From: Pythium myriotylum
Taxonomy: Eukaryota; Oomycota; Peronosporomycetes; Pythiales; Pythiaceae
Assembly (NCBI GenBank): GCA_023091665.1
Contig: JALJCQ010000013.1
Location: 2,604,001 to 2,668,000 of the forward strand
Length of the DNA stretch: 64,000 nt
Direction of reading: 5' to 3'
The notes beneath the pieces are model-generated. The model was given only the letters and a program-made list of their open reading frames with translations. It had not been told where the DNA came from and did no database searches. Shown piece after piece: positions 38,529 through 53,909 of the stretch. The position numbers and the translations under genes are program-made. Position 1 is the first letter of the stretch, and the number at the start of each line of letters is the position of its first letter.

Positions 38529-40410
38529 ATGATGCCGACGCCCATGGAGGTCGCCTACCGCTCGCTCTGGCGCGCGGCCTGGTCGCTCGTGCGCTGGTAC
38601 GTGCGCCGCAAAGACCTGCGGCGCCTCGTGGACGCCGCCGCCACGCGCGAGCGCTTCGGACGCAGCCGCCGCCCACGTACGCAGCGCCTCCGAGCGCATG
38701 GGTTCACTACGCGCCATGCCTCACAGCCGTCGCCTGCTCGTAGGTGCTTGGGACCGAGCCGCGTCTCCGCCCTGGGTGCTCTGGATCCACGGCGCGTCCG
38801 TGGGCGAGTGCCTCTCGGCGCTTCCGCTCGTGGACTTCGTCCTGTCGCCGCGCTTCCCGATCGCGCGCGAGCGCCCCACTCGCGTCGTCCTCACGACCAC
38901 CACGCCGGCGGCGCGCGAGTTGCTGCAGCGTCGGCTCGATCAGGTGCGACGGCTCTCGCCTCTTACTGCCGACTGTGCGCCTCTGACACTGGCACTGCCC
39001 ACAGGAACCCACAAGAGGACGCGCTGTGTGCGTCTTCGCGCCACTGGACGCGCCCATGAGCGTCGAGCGCTTCTACGACGCGTGGCGACCAGAGTGCGAG
39101 GCTGACGCCTGCTCGCGAGTGCGGACGCTGAGCTCATCGTGCCGCTTGTTGTGACTCTAGTGCAGGTCTCTTGGTCGAGTCGGAGCTGTGGCCGACGCTG
39201 GTTCTTGAGGCGGCTCGACGGCGGGTGAGTGCTTCATTAGCCCTTGAAGCTAATAGGCCGCGTCGCTCACTCGTGTGAAAACATTCAGATCCCCATGGGC
39301 GTGGTCAGTGGTCGCATTTCAGAGCGTTCGCTCGGTTGGTGGTCGCTACCCCTTCTCCGCTCGTTCGTCCGTGAGATCGTAGGCAACTTCTCGATTGTTC
39401 TCTGTCAAGACAACAAGGTTCGGCTTTTGGACTCGTTGCTCTTCTGTTCTTGGATGTGAGACTGAAGCTTGAGTCGTGTCAGCACCTGCACCGATTCCGC
39501 CTCCTTGGAGTGTCGGCTCCACGGACTGCAATCAACTTGAAGTTCGGTGGGTCAACTCGAAAAAACGGGTGGATGAGGACGCTGCTGAACATGACTGGTC
39601 TCATCTGTGTAGCCTCATCCTGGATTGGAAGTGACATCGACAGGCTGGCACCGTTGCGAGACTGTATCCACGACCGTTCCGCCTGGCTGGCGGCAAGCAC
39701 CCACGAGGGAGAGGAGCTCTTAATGGCTCGTGTTCATGGTCATGTAAGCAATGCGAAGCCAAAGCACACCGAGAAGCGTCCTCTCCTGGTGATGATTCCT
39801 CGCCATCCCGAGCGAACGTTGGCAATCGTTCAGGAACTTAAAAAACAAGTACGTGACTCTGCTCTCGGTCGTTGTATGCTACGAATTTTCTGACGTGAGC
39901 GAGGATAGTTTCCTTCCTTGAGCGTGACGCGAAGGTCCGAGTCGGAATATCCTTTCGCGCAGACAGATATTTTTATCGTCGACTCGATGGTACTTGGCCC
40001 CAAAAAGATTCAGTTGATTCGCTTGGCAGGGCGTCTGACGCAGCATGATTGTGAAGGGGGAGATGGCGCTGTTCTTTGACGCGATTCCAACTGTTGTCAT
40101 GGGCGGCACGTTTGTACCTCGAGGCGGTCACAATCCAATTGAACCTCTCCGAGCAGGCTGTACAGTCGCACTCGGACCTCACGCTTTCAACTTTGCCGAT
40201 ATTATCTCCCAGCTCAAGGCATGTGGAGATGTGATCGAGGAACTCGACAGCCCAGACAAGCTCGTTGAGTGGCTCGTCAATCGGCTTTACATCACGAACG
40301 AACGCAACCGACAGACGACGTCTGAAAAGATGCAAGCACTGTCGGTAAAAGCTATGACGACATACGAGACAGAGTTAGTGCGGTGGCTCGTGGAAAAGAA
40401 AGCACATTAA
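38529..40410 (+). CDS. Kdo transferase homologue (WaaA/KdtA family)
   Basis: Glycosyltransferase family 30-like protein, related to bacterial WaaA, which adds 3-deoxy-manno-octulosonate to lipid A, and to plant KDTA. Nine exons in phase: 38529-38676, 38744-38943, 39005-39093, 39161-39224, 39289-39417, 39483-39546, 39613-39848, 39909-39989, 40057-40410; about 454 residues. Joined landmarks: N-terminal hydrophobic/basic anchor, VLWIHGASVGECLSALPLV, WRPDAGLLVESELWP, SGRISERS, RLLGVSAPRTAINLKF, WLAASTHEGEE, MIPRHPERT, VDSMGEMALFFDAIPTVVMGGTF, RGGHNPIEPL. Eight introns show it is a long-resident nuclear gene, not contamination. Acceptor substrate in an organism without known lipopolysaccharide is unknown; a mitochondrial role as for plant KDTA is inference. 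Intron 6 (66 nt) is a stop-free multiple of three. Confidence 0.87.
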
Positions 40411-40607
40411 TGGAGCTGCACGAGTAAAAATGGCTTTGTATTGGGTTTCTTATGGTAACAAATGCGGGCAAAAGAAGCAGCAATGCGATGCCGAAGTGTG
40501 CTGCTGGCCCTGGGTCACGTCACGAATTGGCCAGCCACCTGGAGGCAACGACGGAAATGAAATCGTCTGCCGTGTGCGAGTAGATACAAGTGGGCAATCC
40601 GTGGCGC

Positions 40608-42569
<1,962 letters not shown>

Positions 42570-42713
42570 CTAAAACTGGGCGCCAGTCACAGACGCGGAA
42601 GGGGGAGGAGGGGACGAGAAAAAAAAACCTAAAACCCCACGCGCCCCACGACCGGACGACGACGGCAATCGCGCCGAGAAATTACCATTCTAGCCACGTC
42701 TGTACCCATCTCC

Positions 42714-44358
42714 ATGCACCCGAGCGACGACGTCGCCCTCGCGCGCTTCGCCGCCGTCTGCGACGCGCTCGAGGCCGCGCGGCGGCGCGTGGCGCGTCGA
42801 GACGTCGCGTGCAGAGAGCTGCGCGCCGAGCTCGGCGAGCGCCGGCAGAGGCTCGCGGCCAGCGAGGCGCTCAGCGCGGCGCTGCGCGGAGAGCTCGAGC
42901 GCGAGCGAGAGGCCACGCGAGAGGCCGTCGACCGCGCCGCGCAGGCCATGATCCACTTGGAGGAGCTGACGTTCAAGCTGCAGGACGCGGCCCACTCGGC
43001 CGAGTCGCTGCGCGCGGAGCTGCGGCTCCAGCGAGAGATCGGCAGCGATCTCGAGCGACAAGCGCAAGAGATGCGAGCCGAGATGACCAGCAGGCGAGAG
43101 ACAATCGCTCGTCTTGAAGCGGCCGTGGAGGCTGCGCACAAGCACGTTCAGGATATGGAGCGACAACGGGACCGGGATCGAGACGCGAACCACGTCTGCG
43201 AGTGCGAGACGGGCGGCAGTCTGGAATCACGCTTGGCCGACCTGGAAGCTCTGCTAACCCTTCAGACCACACAGTTGGAAAAGCAGCAACATGCGCTCGT
43301 GAGTCTCCACGAGACCAACTCTAGGCTCGTACAACACCACGCCACTGAGTTGGCAGATGTGCACGGCCACGTCACGCGCCAAATGGAAGCGAACATCGTG
43401 CTGGAGAGAGCAGTTAACCAGCACCTTGCTGAGCGCCGAGATTTGAAGGAGCTGCTGGCGGAAAGTGAGGAAAGAGGCAGGATGCAGGTGGAGGAAATGG
43501 AGGCCTACGCTGCTTGGCGCCGATCGGCAATGCGAAGAGAATGCCATCTCGAAATGGTCCAGTTCGAATCAAAAGAGGCCAAGGAGAAGTCGGCGCGAGT
43601 CGTGCGGTACCTTGAGGCGTCTCGGCGACAGGTTCTTCGGGAGCTGACGACCACAAAGCGACAGTTGGCCGAGCTTCGGACAGCGATGCGCAGAGTGGAT
43701 AATGACCTGCACGGAATGAACAAAACCTTCTCACTCTTCCGAACAAGGTTCGTCAATGATATGGACGACAGGTTGATGAATCGTTCACGCTGACGGCACG
43801 GACAATAGGGAGGCGAACGTGACGCGCACGCTTCGTGAATACGGTCGACGAAATCGCATTCTACAAGATGCCGTCAAGGAAATGAGCTCGAAGGTACTTT
43901 ATCCACAGTTTGATTTTCGCGAGATAGATGGCGTTATGGAGCTGGCCATATCTGTAGGTGCTGCTTCTCTCCAAGTCGCTCGTGCGGAGCGAGCGGCGCA
44001 AGCAGCAGGTGGTGTCCGAGTCGCACGTCCTCAAGCGAGGACTCATCGCCGAGCGCTGCCAACGCGAAGAGTACGGCTGCTATTCCTCATTTGTCTTCTG
44101 TTCTGACTGCTAATCTGTACATGCAGCCTCCTGAAGCAGTGTATCGAGCTCGAGGAGTGTCTTGGCGCGTTTCAGCAAGCCGCGCAGGACTCGGCCGTTC
44201 GCGCGCAGAGCGTCGAGAAGGAGAACGCCGTTCTGCAGCACGCGGTCTCGCAGCTCTGCGCGTACTCTCGGGAGCTGACGAGGTCGCAGCAGGCGCTGCA
44301 GAGCGAACTGAAGCAGCTCGAAGTCGAGGGCTGTGTCGAGCCGGCCGTGTTCGGCTGA
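42714..44358 (+). CDS. long coiled-coil protein of unknown function
   Basis: Exons 42714-43747, 43809-43893, 43958-44070, 44127-44358; about 487 residues, nearly all predicted coiled coil by eye (repeated heptads such as RRDVACRELRAELGERRQRLAAS, RLEAAVEAAHKHVQDMERQRD, RRQVLRELTTTKRQLAELRTAM, CIELEECLGAFQQAAQ). The splice at 43747/43809 is needed: reading straight on hits a stop at 43793 whereas splicing continues the helix (TREANVTRTLREYGRRNRIL). The style recalls basal-body or axoneme proteins (CCDC type), which would fit an organism with zoospores, but no family can be named. Divergent from the RRM-protein gene across 160 bp that contain TACCCATC at 42703-42710. Confidence 0.75.
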
Positions 44359-44582
44359 GACCCCCAAAGTGGAGCCATATCGTTAAGTGCGATGGCTTCA
44401 CTATTAAGTTCGCGATGTTAAACCCCAGAATCGAGGTCCTAAGGAGCTCAGTCTCGTGGCCATTGATTCAAATCTTTCCTCGGTGCGCTTTACTATTGGC
44501 TGAAAGTTTAGAGAAGGTAGAATTCGATTGGTTATAATCGTCCGAGGCCGTGCGTCATCTTGGTCGGGATCTCTTGATGAGG

Positions 44583-44600
44583 CCCATTTTGCAAGACTTC
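44583..44600 (+). promoter_or_regulatory. INR/FPR-like core promoter of adenosine kinase
   Basis: CCCATTTTGCAAGACTTCC lies about 20-38 bp before the ATG of adenosine kinase. It resembles the oomycete initiator (core TCATTTNCA) directly followed by a flanking promoter region (CAANCTTCC-like), the usual compound start-site element of oomycete genes. A CCAAT-type ATTGGCT lies upstream near 44494. Confidence 0.45.
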
Positions 44601-44620
44601 CTCCCTCCCGACCGCCGACC

Positions 44621-45670
44621 ATGAGCACCTCTGAGCACGAGCACCTCACGCTGAGCATCGTGGGCCTGGGCAACCCGCTGCTGGACATCAGCGCCGACGT
44701 GGACCAGGAGCTGCTGGACAAGTACGGGCTCAAGCTCGACAACGCCATCCTCGCCGAGGACACGCACCTGCCGCTCTACGAGGACATCACGACCAAGTAC
44801 AAGCCCGTGTTCGTCGCCGGCGGCGCCACGCAGAACTCGATCCGCGTGTCGCAGTGGATGCTCAACAAGCACAACAACAAGGCCACGTCCTTCTTCGGCG
44901 CCGTGGGCAAGGACGCCCACGCGCAGAAGCTGCGCGAGTGCGCCGAGAAGGACGGCGTCAACGTCCACTACATGGAGCACGAAGACGTGGCCACGGGCAC
45001 CTGCGCCGTCTGCGTCGTCGACTCGGAGCGCTCGCTCGTTGCCAACCTCTCGGCCGCCAACAAGTTCCACCACGACCACTTGGAGGACGAGAAGAGCCAG
45101 GAGCTCATCAACAAGGGCAAGATCTTCTACTCGGCCGGCTTCCACCTCACTGTGTCGCCCACGGCCGTCATGAAACTCGCGCAGCACGCCCACGACAACA
45201 ACAAGATCTTCATGCTCAACCTCTCGGCTCCCTTCATCGTGCAGTTCTTCAAGGACCCTCTCATGGCGGCTGTCCCGTTTGCCGACTTCGTCTTCGGCAA
45301 CGAGAGCGAAGCCAAGGAGTTCGGTGTGGCCCACGGCTGGGGCGACAACCTCCAGGAGATCGCCCTGCGCCTCGCTGAGCTGCCGAAGGCCTCGGGTGCT
45401 CGTGCCCGCACAGTCGTCTTCACCCAGGGCGCTGAGCCGACCATCGTCGCTCAGAACGGCGAGGTCACCTCGTACCCAGTGCCGCCGCTCGACGCGAAGG
45501 AGATCGTGGACACGAACGGCGCTGGCGACGCCTTCGTGGGCGGCTTCGTGTCGCGCCTCGCGCTCGGCAAGCCAATCGTCGACTGCGTGAACGCTGGCCA
45601 CTGGGCCGCGCAGGTCGTGCTCCGCCACTCGGGCTGCACGTTCCCTGCCGTGTGCGAGTACACTGACTAA
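44621..45670 (+). CDS. adenosine kinase
   Basis: Phosphorylates adenosine to AMP in purine salvage and removes the adenosine formed by methylation cycles; cytosolic. Single exon, 349 residues from the ATG at 44621. PfkB-family signatures: GLGNPLLDISADVD at the N-terminus, GGATQNSIRVSQWML (signature 1), and DTNGAGDAFVGGFVSRL (signature 2, with the catalytic Asp and the anion-hole GAGD). NLSAPFIVQFF and FGNESEAKEF are characteristic of eukaryotic adenosine kinases. Length equals the family norm (about 345). High, even third-position GC suggests strong expression. Confidence 0.96.
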   Translation: MSTSEHEHLTLSIVGLGNPLLDISADVDQELLDKYGLKLDNAILAEDTHLPLYEDITTKYKPVFVAGGATQNSIRVSQWMLNKHNNKATSFFGAVGKDAHAQKLRECAEKDGVNVHYMEHEDVATGTCAVCVVDSERSLVANLSAANKFHHDHLEDEKSQELINKGKIFYSAGFHLTVSPTAVMKLAQHAHDNNKIFMLNLSAPFIVQFFKDPLMAAVPFADFVFGNESEAKEFGVAHGWGDNLQEIALRLAELPKASGARARTVVFTQGAEPTIVAQNGEVTSYPVPPLDAKEIVDTNGAGDAFVGGFVSRLALGKPIVDCVNAGHWAAQVVLRHSGCTFPAVCEYTD

Positions 45671-45895
45671 GCTCAGACTCGCCAGGCGCTCATTCGTTGA
45701 GGTCGACAGAGACGAAGGCGAGGCGGCCCACACACAGCTGGGCTCGAGCAAGAGCGATGCGGTGTTCCCGCCGTCCCTCTTCCTCGGCGTCTCGTTGCTC
45801 GTCTCTCAACAGCTCTGCTCTTCGTAGACCCATCGTCATAGACCGCCTTTTTTTGTTGTTGTTGTCTGTGTGTGTCTCTTTCTCTATTCTCAGGT

Positions 45896-48851
<2,956 letters not shown>

Positions 48852-49026
48852 GGTGGGTGGATGCGGTGTGCGGCGCGGAGCTCGTGAGGAAGTAATCGCA
48901 TGGTTAAAACCACAGCGTAACCCGAGGGTACCTATACACTTTGGATCATAATGTGGGTGCAAGGCGATAGATTATTCAATTGTGGCTCTCGGAGAACGAT
49001 CCTGCCCCGTGGTGCTCGGCGCGGAC

Positions 49027-50592
49027 TCAGTGCTTCTTGCCCTGGTTGTGCGAGCGCCAGGGCGCGTTCTCGCTGAAGATCGGGATGAAGTTGTTGATGG
49101 CGTCGCGCTGCTTCTGGACGATGCACTCGCAGATCCACACGATGTTGCGCACCTCCTGCTCCTTCAACTTGACGTACGCGTAGAAGCTCGCTGCAAGAGG
49201 AACAAGCTCCGTGAGGACAAGGGCCCAACCGACACCGAGCGACAAGGAACTCACCAAAGTGCATCTGGCTCTGGAACGCCAACTCGCACATCTGCACGTC
49301 GCGCTCGTAGAAAGCATCGTCGATCGACTTGTTGTCGACTCCCTGAGACGTGTGGACTTCCCAGATGTGGCGGTAGACAGGGTACGGCTCCAACGCTGCG
49401 CCAAGCGCCGATTCGTCGCCGGCCTCGCTTAATCTTTCCGTGGCTTCCGGGTAGAGCGTGCCGATGGACGGGTACAACGGTTTACGGTCCGAGATACGCA
49501 TCGCGGGCTCGTTCAGCGGGGTACCGAAAGAGTTGAGAGTGATGTTGATGGCAATTCGGTCCGCACGAGCCTTGAGGATCTCTCCCATGATGACAGCTGT
49601 ATCGCCTCCGCATTTCTACGGACACAGAGGTCAGAAGTCTCACCACAGACTCCAATACACGATTACAACTCGAACCTGTGAGTAGTTGTAGAAGTCTTCC
49701 AACCACAGCTTGAGCATGCTGTTCTTGATGAGCTCCATCTGAACCTCTTCCAAGACGTTGCGGACGTCCGAGGTGCCATCCATGCGGTCACCGCCAGCGC
49801 TTTCCTCCAAGAACTGGCTGAAGTACGTTCCGATCGGCGTGTCGATCAGCACGGTCTCATAGAGATCCGAGTAGCCCTTGGAGTTGGGCTCAAAAGCGCA
49901 GATGCTGCGCATGATCGAATCATCAAACTTGCCCAGCGGGTGGAGCTGGCGTGATCGCCCAGTGAGTCATTCCAGTTCGTGCTCCATACATGTGAAAGTA
50001 GTATCGCACCTGAGGAATCAGCTCGTTCACGTCGCGTCCGTTGAGCGTGCCCTTGAGCAGCAGGATGACGTTGTCGATCATGTACTCGTACCTATCGAAT
50101 CCATTCAGAGTGAGGCTTCGTCCGAGGCAGCCGCCAGCACAATCCAAAACGCACGTGATGAAATCCAGGAATCCTCCCAGCGGCTCGGAGGCCTGGGCGC
50201 GGAGGAAGAGGAACTCTTGCACGAGCTTGTTGGTCGTGCCGGCCTGGATGAGCGTCGGCGACACGGCGCCCGACTGCCAATTCCATGCGAGTGAGCTTTC
50301 TGTGTCTGATCATTCGCGCAGACTGCGACGCACCTCATCGGCGAGGAACTGGTCGTAGTCGGTCTCCTGGAGGTTGAGCTTGACGTCTGTGGTGCGTGGT
50401 GCGTCGTCAGTCCGCGTCTCGCGTCGCGTCGCGCCGTCCGGAGACGAAGCTCTCACCTTCGAGCGACTCGCACTGCGTGAGGTGGTGGTAGTCCACGTCG
50501 TCGAGGAAGGCGGAGCGGAAGCCGCGCACGAGGCCCTCGACGTAGCCGTGGTCGATGTTGAACGTCGTGATGTCGCCTGCCGCCGTCGCCAT
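49027..50592 (-). CDS. V-type proton ATPase subunit d
   Basis: Central-stalk subunit coupling V1 rotation to the V0 ring on vacuole and endosome membranes. Exons 50457-50592, 50334-50386, 50155-50273, 50010-50091, 49676-49945, 49255-49615, 49027-49190; about 394 residues, close to the usual 350-380. Family blocks: [96 protein letters not shown], and the end [30 protein letters not shown]. Usual Cys-His in CHPLG is Leu-His here. Six short introns give high confidence in a nuclear eukaryotic gene. Confidence 0.95.
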
Positions 50593-51076
50593 CGCTGCTG
50601 CCGTGGGAAGAACGACTCACTTGACTTGGGCTTTGTATGCCGGCGAGATCCTTGTATCAAAGACAGGGAGGCGGAAGAGGAGTTTCGCAGTGCCACTCTC
50701 AAGCGACCTTCGCGCGACCTACGATACCAACCAGGGTTCTTAACATCAATGTAGCCATCTCATTGGCCGCGCTGTCTCCGCCTCGGAGGCTTCGCAGGCG
50801 TGCGAGGGGAGAGGCGGCACCCACGACGATCTGCGCGGACGCCCACGGCGCCTCGCAGCCTCGCGATGCCGACGCGCTCGCATCCTGCTGCAGTCGCTCG
50901 CAGAACCAACTCCCCACGAGTCTTCTCGCTGACTTTGGACGAGTGCCGTCACTCTTCCGAGGTGAAGCCATCGAGAGTGACCGCATTGGCCAAGGGCGCT
51001 TTTCTCAGAAACCTGAGAAACCGATGCTGGGGCATTGATCTCCTCGGCCTGAGATAACGACGCGAGCGCGAGAGTC
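50593..51076. other. divergent intergenic region, V-ATPase d / DHHC acyltransferase
   Basis: 484 bp between divergent starts, the largest divergent gap here. Short ORFs cross it on both strands but none has splice-consistent or family support. A 25-bp piece GGCTGCGAGGCGCCGTGGGCGTCCG-like of the DHHC first exon has a partial inverted counterpart near 50836-50860 (CGGACGCCCACGGCGCCTCGCAGCC), see findings. Confidence 0.4.
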
Positions 51077-52142
51077 ATGGCCCTCGGGGGCTCCCCACCG
51101 CAGCAGTTCGCGCGCAAGGCCCCGCGCATGCGCCGCCACGGCTGCGAGGCGCCGTGGGCGTCCGCGCAGATCGTCGTGAGTCAAGATCTCGCGAGCGCCG
51201 CGGGCCTCAAAGTGACTAACTGCCACTTCGTGGCAAACAGGCCATCGGCGTCGTCTTGCTCAGCATCGCCGTGTTCTACGCATTCAGCGTCCACGAGCTG
51301 CCCTCCGACCTGCGGCTGACCATCCTCGTGCTCGTTTCCGTCCAAGTCGCGATGGTCACGCTCCTCTTCTTAGCGGTAGGGCGGATCCTGGGTCCTGTTC
51401 ATGTGGCAATCTCACCCATGCGTGGTGTTAGATTTCGCTCTTAGATCCAGCGCATCCTGCCGTCATTGAGCGGCAGCGACAAAGAGACGATCCCTCGGTC
51501 ATCAGCGCCACGCAATCTCCCGACGACTCGGTAGTGGATGCCACGGGGTCGGACCCGGCACAAGCCGCTTCGCCGGCGCTCTCGTCGTCGTCGTCGTCTT
51601 CGGGCTCCGCACGCTCGAATCTGCAGTGCGCATTGTGCGATGCGAGCGTGTCGATTGGCACGCGCCACTGCAGCGTCTGCCGCAAATGCGTCGTCGGCTT
51701 CGACCACCACTGCGCGTACATCAACACCTGCATCGGCTCTCGGAACTACCCTCTCTTCATAGCGCTGCTCACATGCTCCATCTTGCTCGTCTTCACTCAG
51801 TTCGTCATCGCTCTATATGCCATCACCCGCCTCAGCGCAAAGGGAGACACGGCTCGAGCTGTGGTCGTCAGCGTCTTGAGCGTGCTACCGCTGTTACAAC
51901 TGGTCTGTATGATTATCTTGGCCGTGTTCCACTCGTATCTCTCCTGCAAAGGACTGCGAACGTACGAGTGGTTACAGCGGTTCCACCAACAGACTGCACA
52001 ACGATACACTGCAAAGACTCCGAAGTGGAGACACCAAGGCCGGCGACCAACGAGGGGCAGCCTTGATTACGATAATCCTTCTCTACCTGAGGACCACGCG
52101 ACGGGGAAAGCCGTCAGCATAGAAGTCATCTCGCAAGCTTAG
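51077..52142 (+). CDS. DHHC-type palmitoyltransferase
   Basis: Integral membrane enzyme that S-acylates proteins on Golgi or plasma membrane. Exons 51077-51175, 51241-51391, 51445-52142; about 315 residues. Two N-terminal membrane segments (AIGVVLLSIAVFYAFSV, LTILVLVSVQVAMVTLLFLAV), a Ser-rich loop, the cysteine-rich catalytic domain (CALCDASVSIGTRHCSVCRKCVVGFDHHC, catalytic Cys in DHHC, then INTCIGSRNYPLF), then two more membrane segments (ALLTCSILLVFTQFVIALY, VSVLSVLPLLQLVCMIILAVF). The soluble C-terminus holds a TTxE-like region only weakly. Acceptor and donor around 51391/51445 are the least certain. Converges on the RAP1-like gene with 28 bp between stops. Confidence 0.9.
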
Positions 52143-52170
52143 ACAATTGAAACTATTTGGCCCATTATCT

Positions 52171-53802
52171 TCACAACAAGAACTGAATGCGGCGCACGAT
52201 ATCGCGCGTACTGCGTTTGGTACTCATCCGTTCGAACGCCCCGCGGAAGCTAGCGTTGGCGATATCTACTTCGGTGATGTCTTCACGCATGTAATCAGCC
52301 AGGAGCGAGTCATCTGCTGGTGTCCACATCTCTGGTGGTGAATGTCCCAGCAGAAATTCGCGCGCTATATCCGTTGCACCTCCTGCCCAATAGAGAGCGC
52401 TACATAGCGTGTTCAGGTCGTGCCCTGTGATGAACCGCAATCTGGATAGCAGTTCGTCTGCAGTATTCTCGCTTGCGTAAGTAACCGGAATAAGTCGGTC
52501 AAGAGACTTGCGTCGGCTCGGCGGAGTCATGCGTTGTCCAACCATCTCCTCCAGTTGCGAGAGCAGCTCATGTTGAGCAGCTTGGGCCGGGGAGCGGGGC
52601 CCAGGCGTATGCAATGAGTCGGTTGAGCTGCGCAGGCTTCGACGCCGCTTCTGTGGTGTCGGGGTTGAGAACGGAGCGGGACGCTCGTGGGAAAGTCGGC
52701 GGGATCGCTGCGGCGTTCTGAGCGAGCTCGAACTTCTGGAGGTGAAGACAAGGTTGCTTGACTGAGGAAAATCAGTGGCAGTTGGAGCAGGTGGCACAAA
52801 GAATCTGTCGAGATGAGCACGCCGAGTACGGTTCGATATGACACTGCGCCAGTAGCTATGGAAGACCTCGCCAGATTGATCCTCTGCTTCCTTCTGCTCT
52901 TGATCTTCTCCACCTTGCTCTTTGGCTTCTTCTTCTGCTTCATCTTCCATCAAGTCAGAACCACCGTGAGGACTGTTCTGAACTTGCGCTGGGCCTTCTT
53001 GAGGCTGTTGTTCGCGTTCTGCTGGCGCTACCTGATCAACTTTGTCGGTCGAATCGGCCGTGGATCTCTTTCTTCGCTTCCTCGCCCTTCCTTGAATGTC
53101 ATCCGAACTACTTTCGATGCCTCCATCTTCACTCTTCGCCTCTGACCCAGACATCTGCTTGACGTTTGCACTAGCCACTTCCGGTTCGGCCTCTTGATTC
53201 TCATCAGCATCATTCGCTACTTCTTTGCGATGAGGCGTTTCTTCGTTGTCCACGTTATTCATCCCGGCCTTTTCAAAGAGCACAGCCCGCTCTCTCTTGG
53301 TCAGCAGCGCGAGCTGCTTTCGATAGTGCTCATGCATGCTTTGTGCGGTCCGATCCAGCAGATTCTGCTCCTCCGCGTCTCTCCAAATCCTCTCAGGCAC
53401 GCTCCGTTTCATGTAGTACTTGGGGTGGTGGTCGTGGAGGAACTGGAGCATTTTCGCGCGCTCCTCCACGGTGAAAAACTTCTTGGGCCGCCTGCCGCTG
53501 GGGGTGCGCGGTTGCCTGTGGAACGCCATGTACTCGACGATTTGCTTCAGCTCGCCGTCTCGGATCGAGTCTTCGATGAAGCCCGCGGCGACCCAGTTCT
53601 CGCCGGGTCGGAGCTGCTCGCGCTCGACGATCTCGACGGCCGCGCCCGTCATCTCCGGGACGACGTCTCCTCCGTTCTGCGAGATCAGAATGCGCAGCTC
53701 GGCGCGCCGCTCGCTCCTCATCGTGCGCGCGATGTAGAACTGGTGGCCGCGGAAGAGCTCGCCGGCGCCGACGCGCTCGCTCTCTTTGGTCTCCTCGTCC
53801 AT
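52171..53802 (-). CDS. RAP1/TERF2IP-like protein (BRCT, Myb, RCT)
   Basis: Single exon, 543 residues, ATG at 53802. Residues 14-92 read as a BRCT domain (LFRGHQFYIAR, LRILISQNGGDVV, NWVAAGFIEDSIRDGEL). Residues 111-165 read as a Rap1-type Myb domain (FTVEERAKMLQFLHDHH, IWRDAEEQNLLDRTAQSMHEHYRKQL). A long acidic, disordered linker with a basic NLS (RARKRRKRS near 235) follows. The last 97 residues resemble the RAP1 C-terminal domain: ALYWAGGATDIAREFLLG, MWTPADDSLLADY and the final RSTRDIVRRIQFL. This is the full order of animal TERF2IP, a telomere-bound shelterin subunit also active in transcription. The assignment is by motif reading only; BRCT-Myb proteins of other families remain possible. 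Confidence 0.72.
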   Translation of the reverse strand: MDEETKESERVGAGELFRGHQFYIARTMRSERRAELRILISQNGGDVVPEMTGAAVEIVEREQLRPGENWVAAGFIEDSIRDGELKQIVEYMAFHRQPRTPSGRRPKKFFTVEERAKMLQFLHDHHPKYYMKRSVPERIWRDAEEQNLLDRTAQSMHEHYRKQLALLTKRERAVLFEKAGMNNVDNEETPHRKEVANDADENQEAEPEVASANVKQMSGSEAKSEDGGIESSSDDIQGRARKRRKRSTADSTDKVDQVAPAEREQQPQEGPAQVQNSPHGGSDLMEDEAEEEAKEQGGEDQEQKEAEDQSGEVFHSYWRSVISNRTRRAHLDRFFVPPAPTATDFPQSSNLVFTSRSSSSLRTPQRSRRLSHERPAPFSTPTPQKRRRSLRSSTDSLHTPGPRSPAQAAQHELLSQLEEMVGQRMTPPSRRKSLDRLIPVTYASENTADELLSRLRFITGHDLNTLCSALYWAGGATDIAREFLLGHSPPEMWTPADDSLLADYMREDITEVDIANASFRGAFERMSTKRSTRDIVRRIQFLL

Positions 53803-53909
53803 TTTCCCGCTTTCCCACCAGTTCAAAAACTGATGAGCTGCTCGTAGGATAAAAACGATAGAAACGTTACTGCGTAACGAAAGCACCACCTCGCGGATCA
53901 GTTCAAGAC

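Noticed and set aside
43748..43793. Stop at 43793 as the end of the coiled-coil gene
   Set aside because: A consensus donor at 43748 and acceptor at 43808 keep the frame and extend the coiled coil through three more exons.
44555..45751. Minus-strand ORF of 398 codons opposite adenosine kinase
   Set aside because: High-GC shadow of a strongly biased gene; no start context and no domain.
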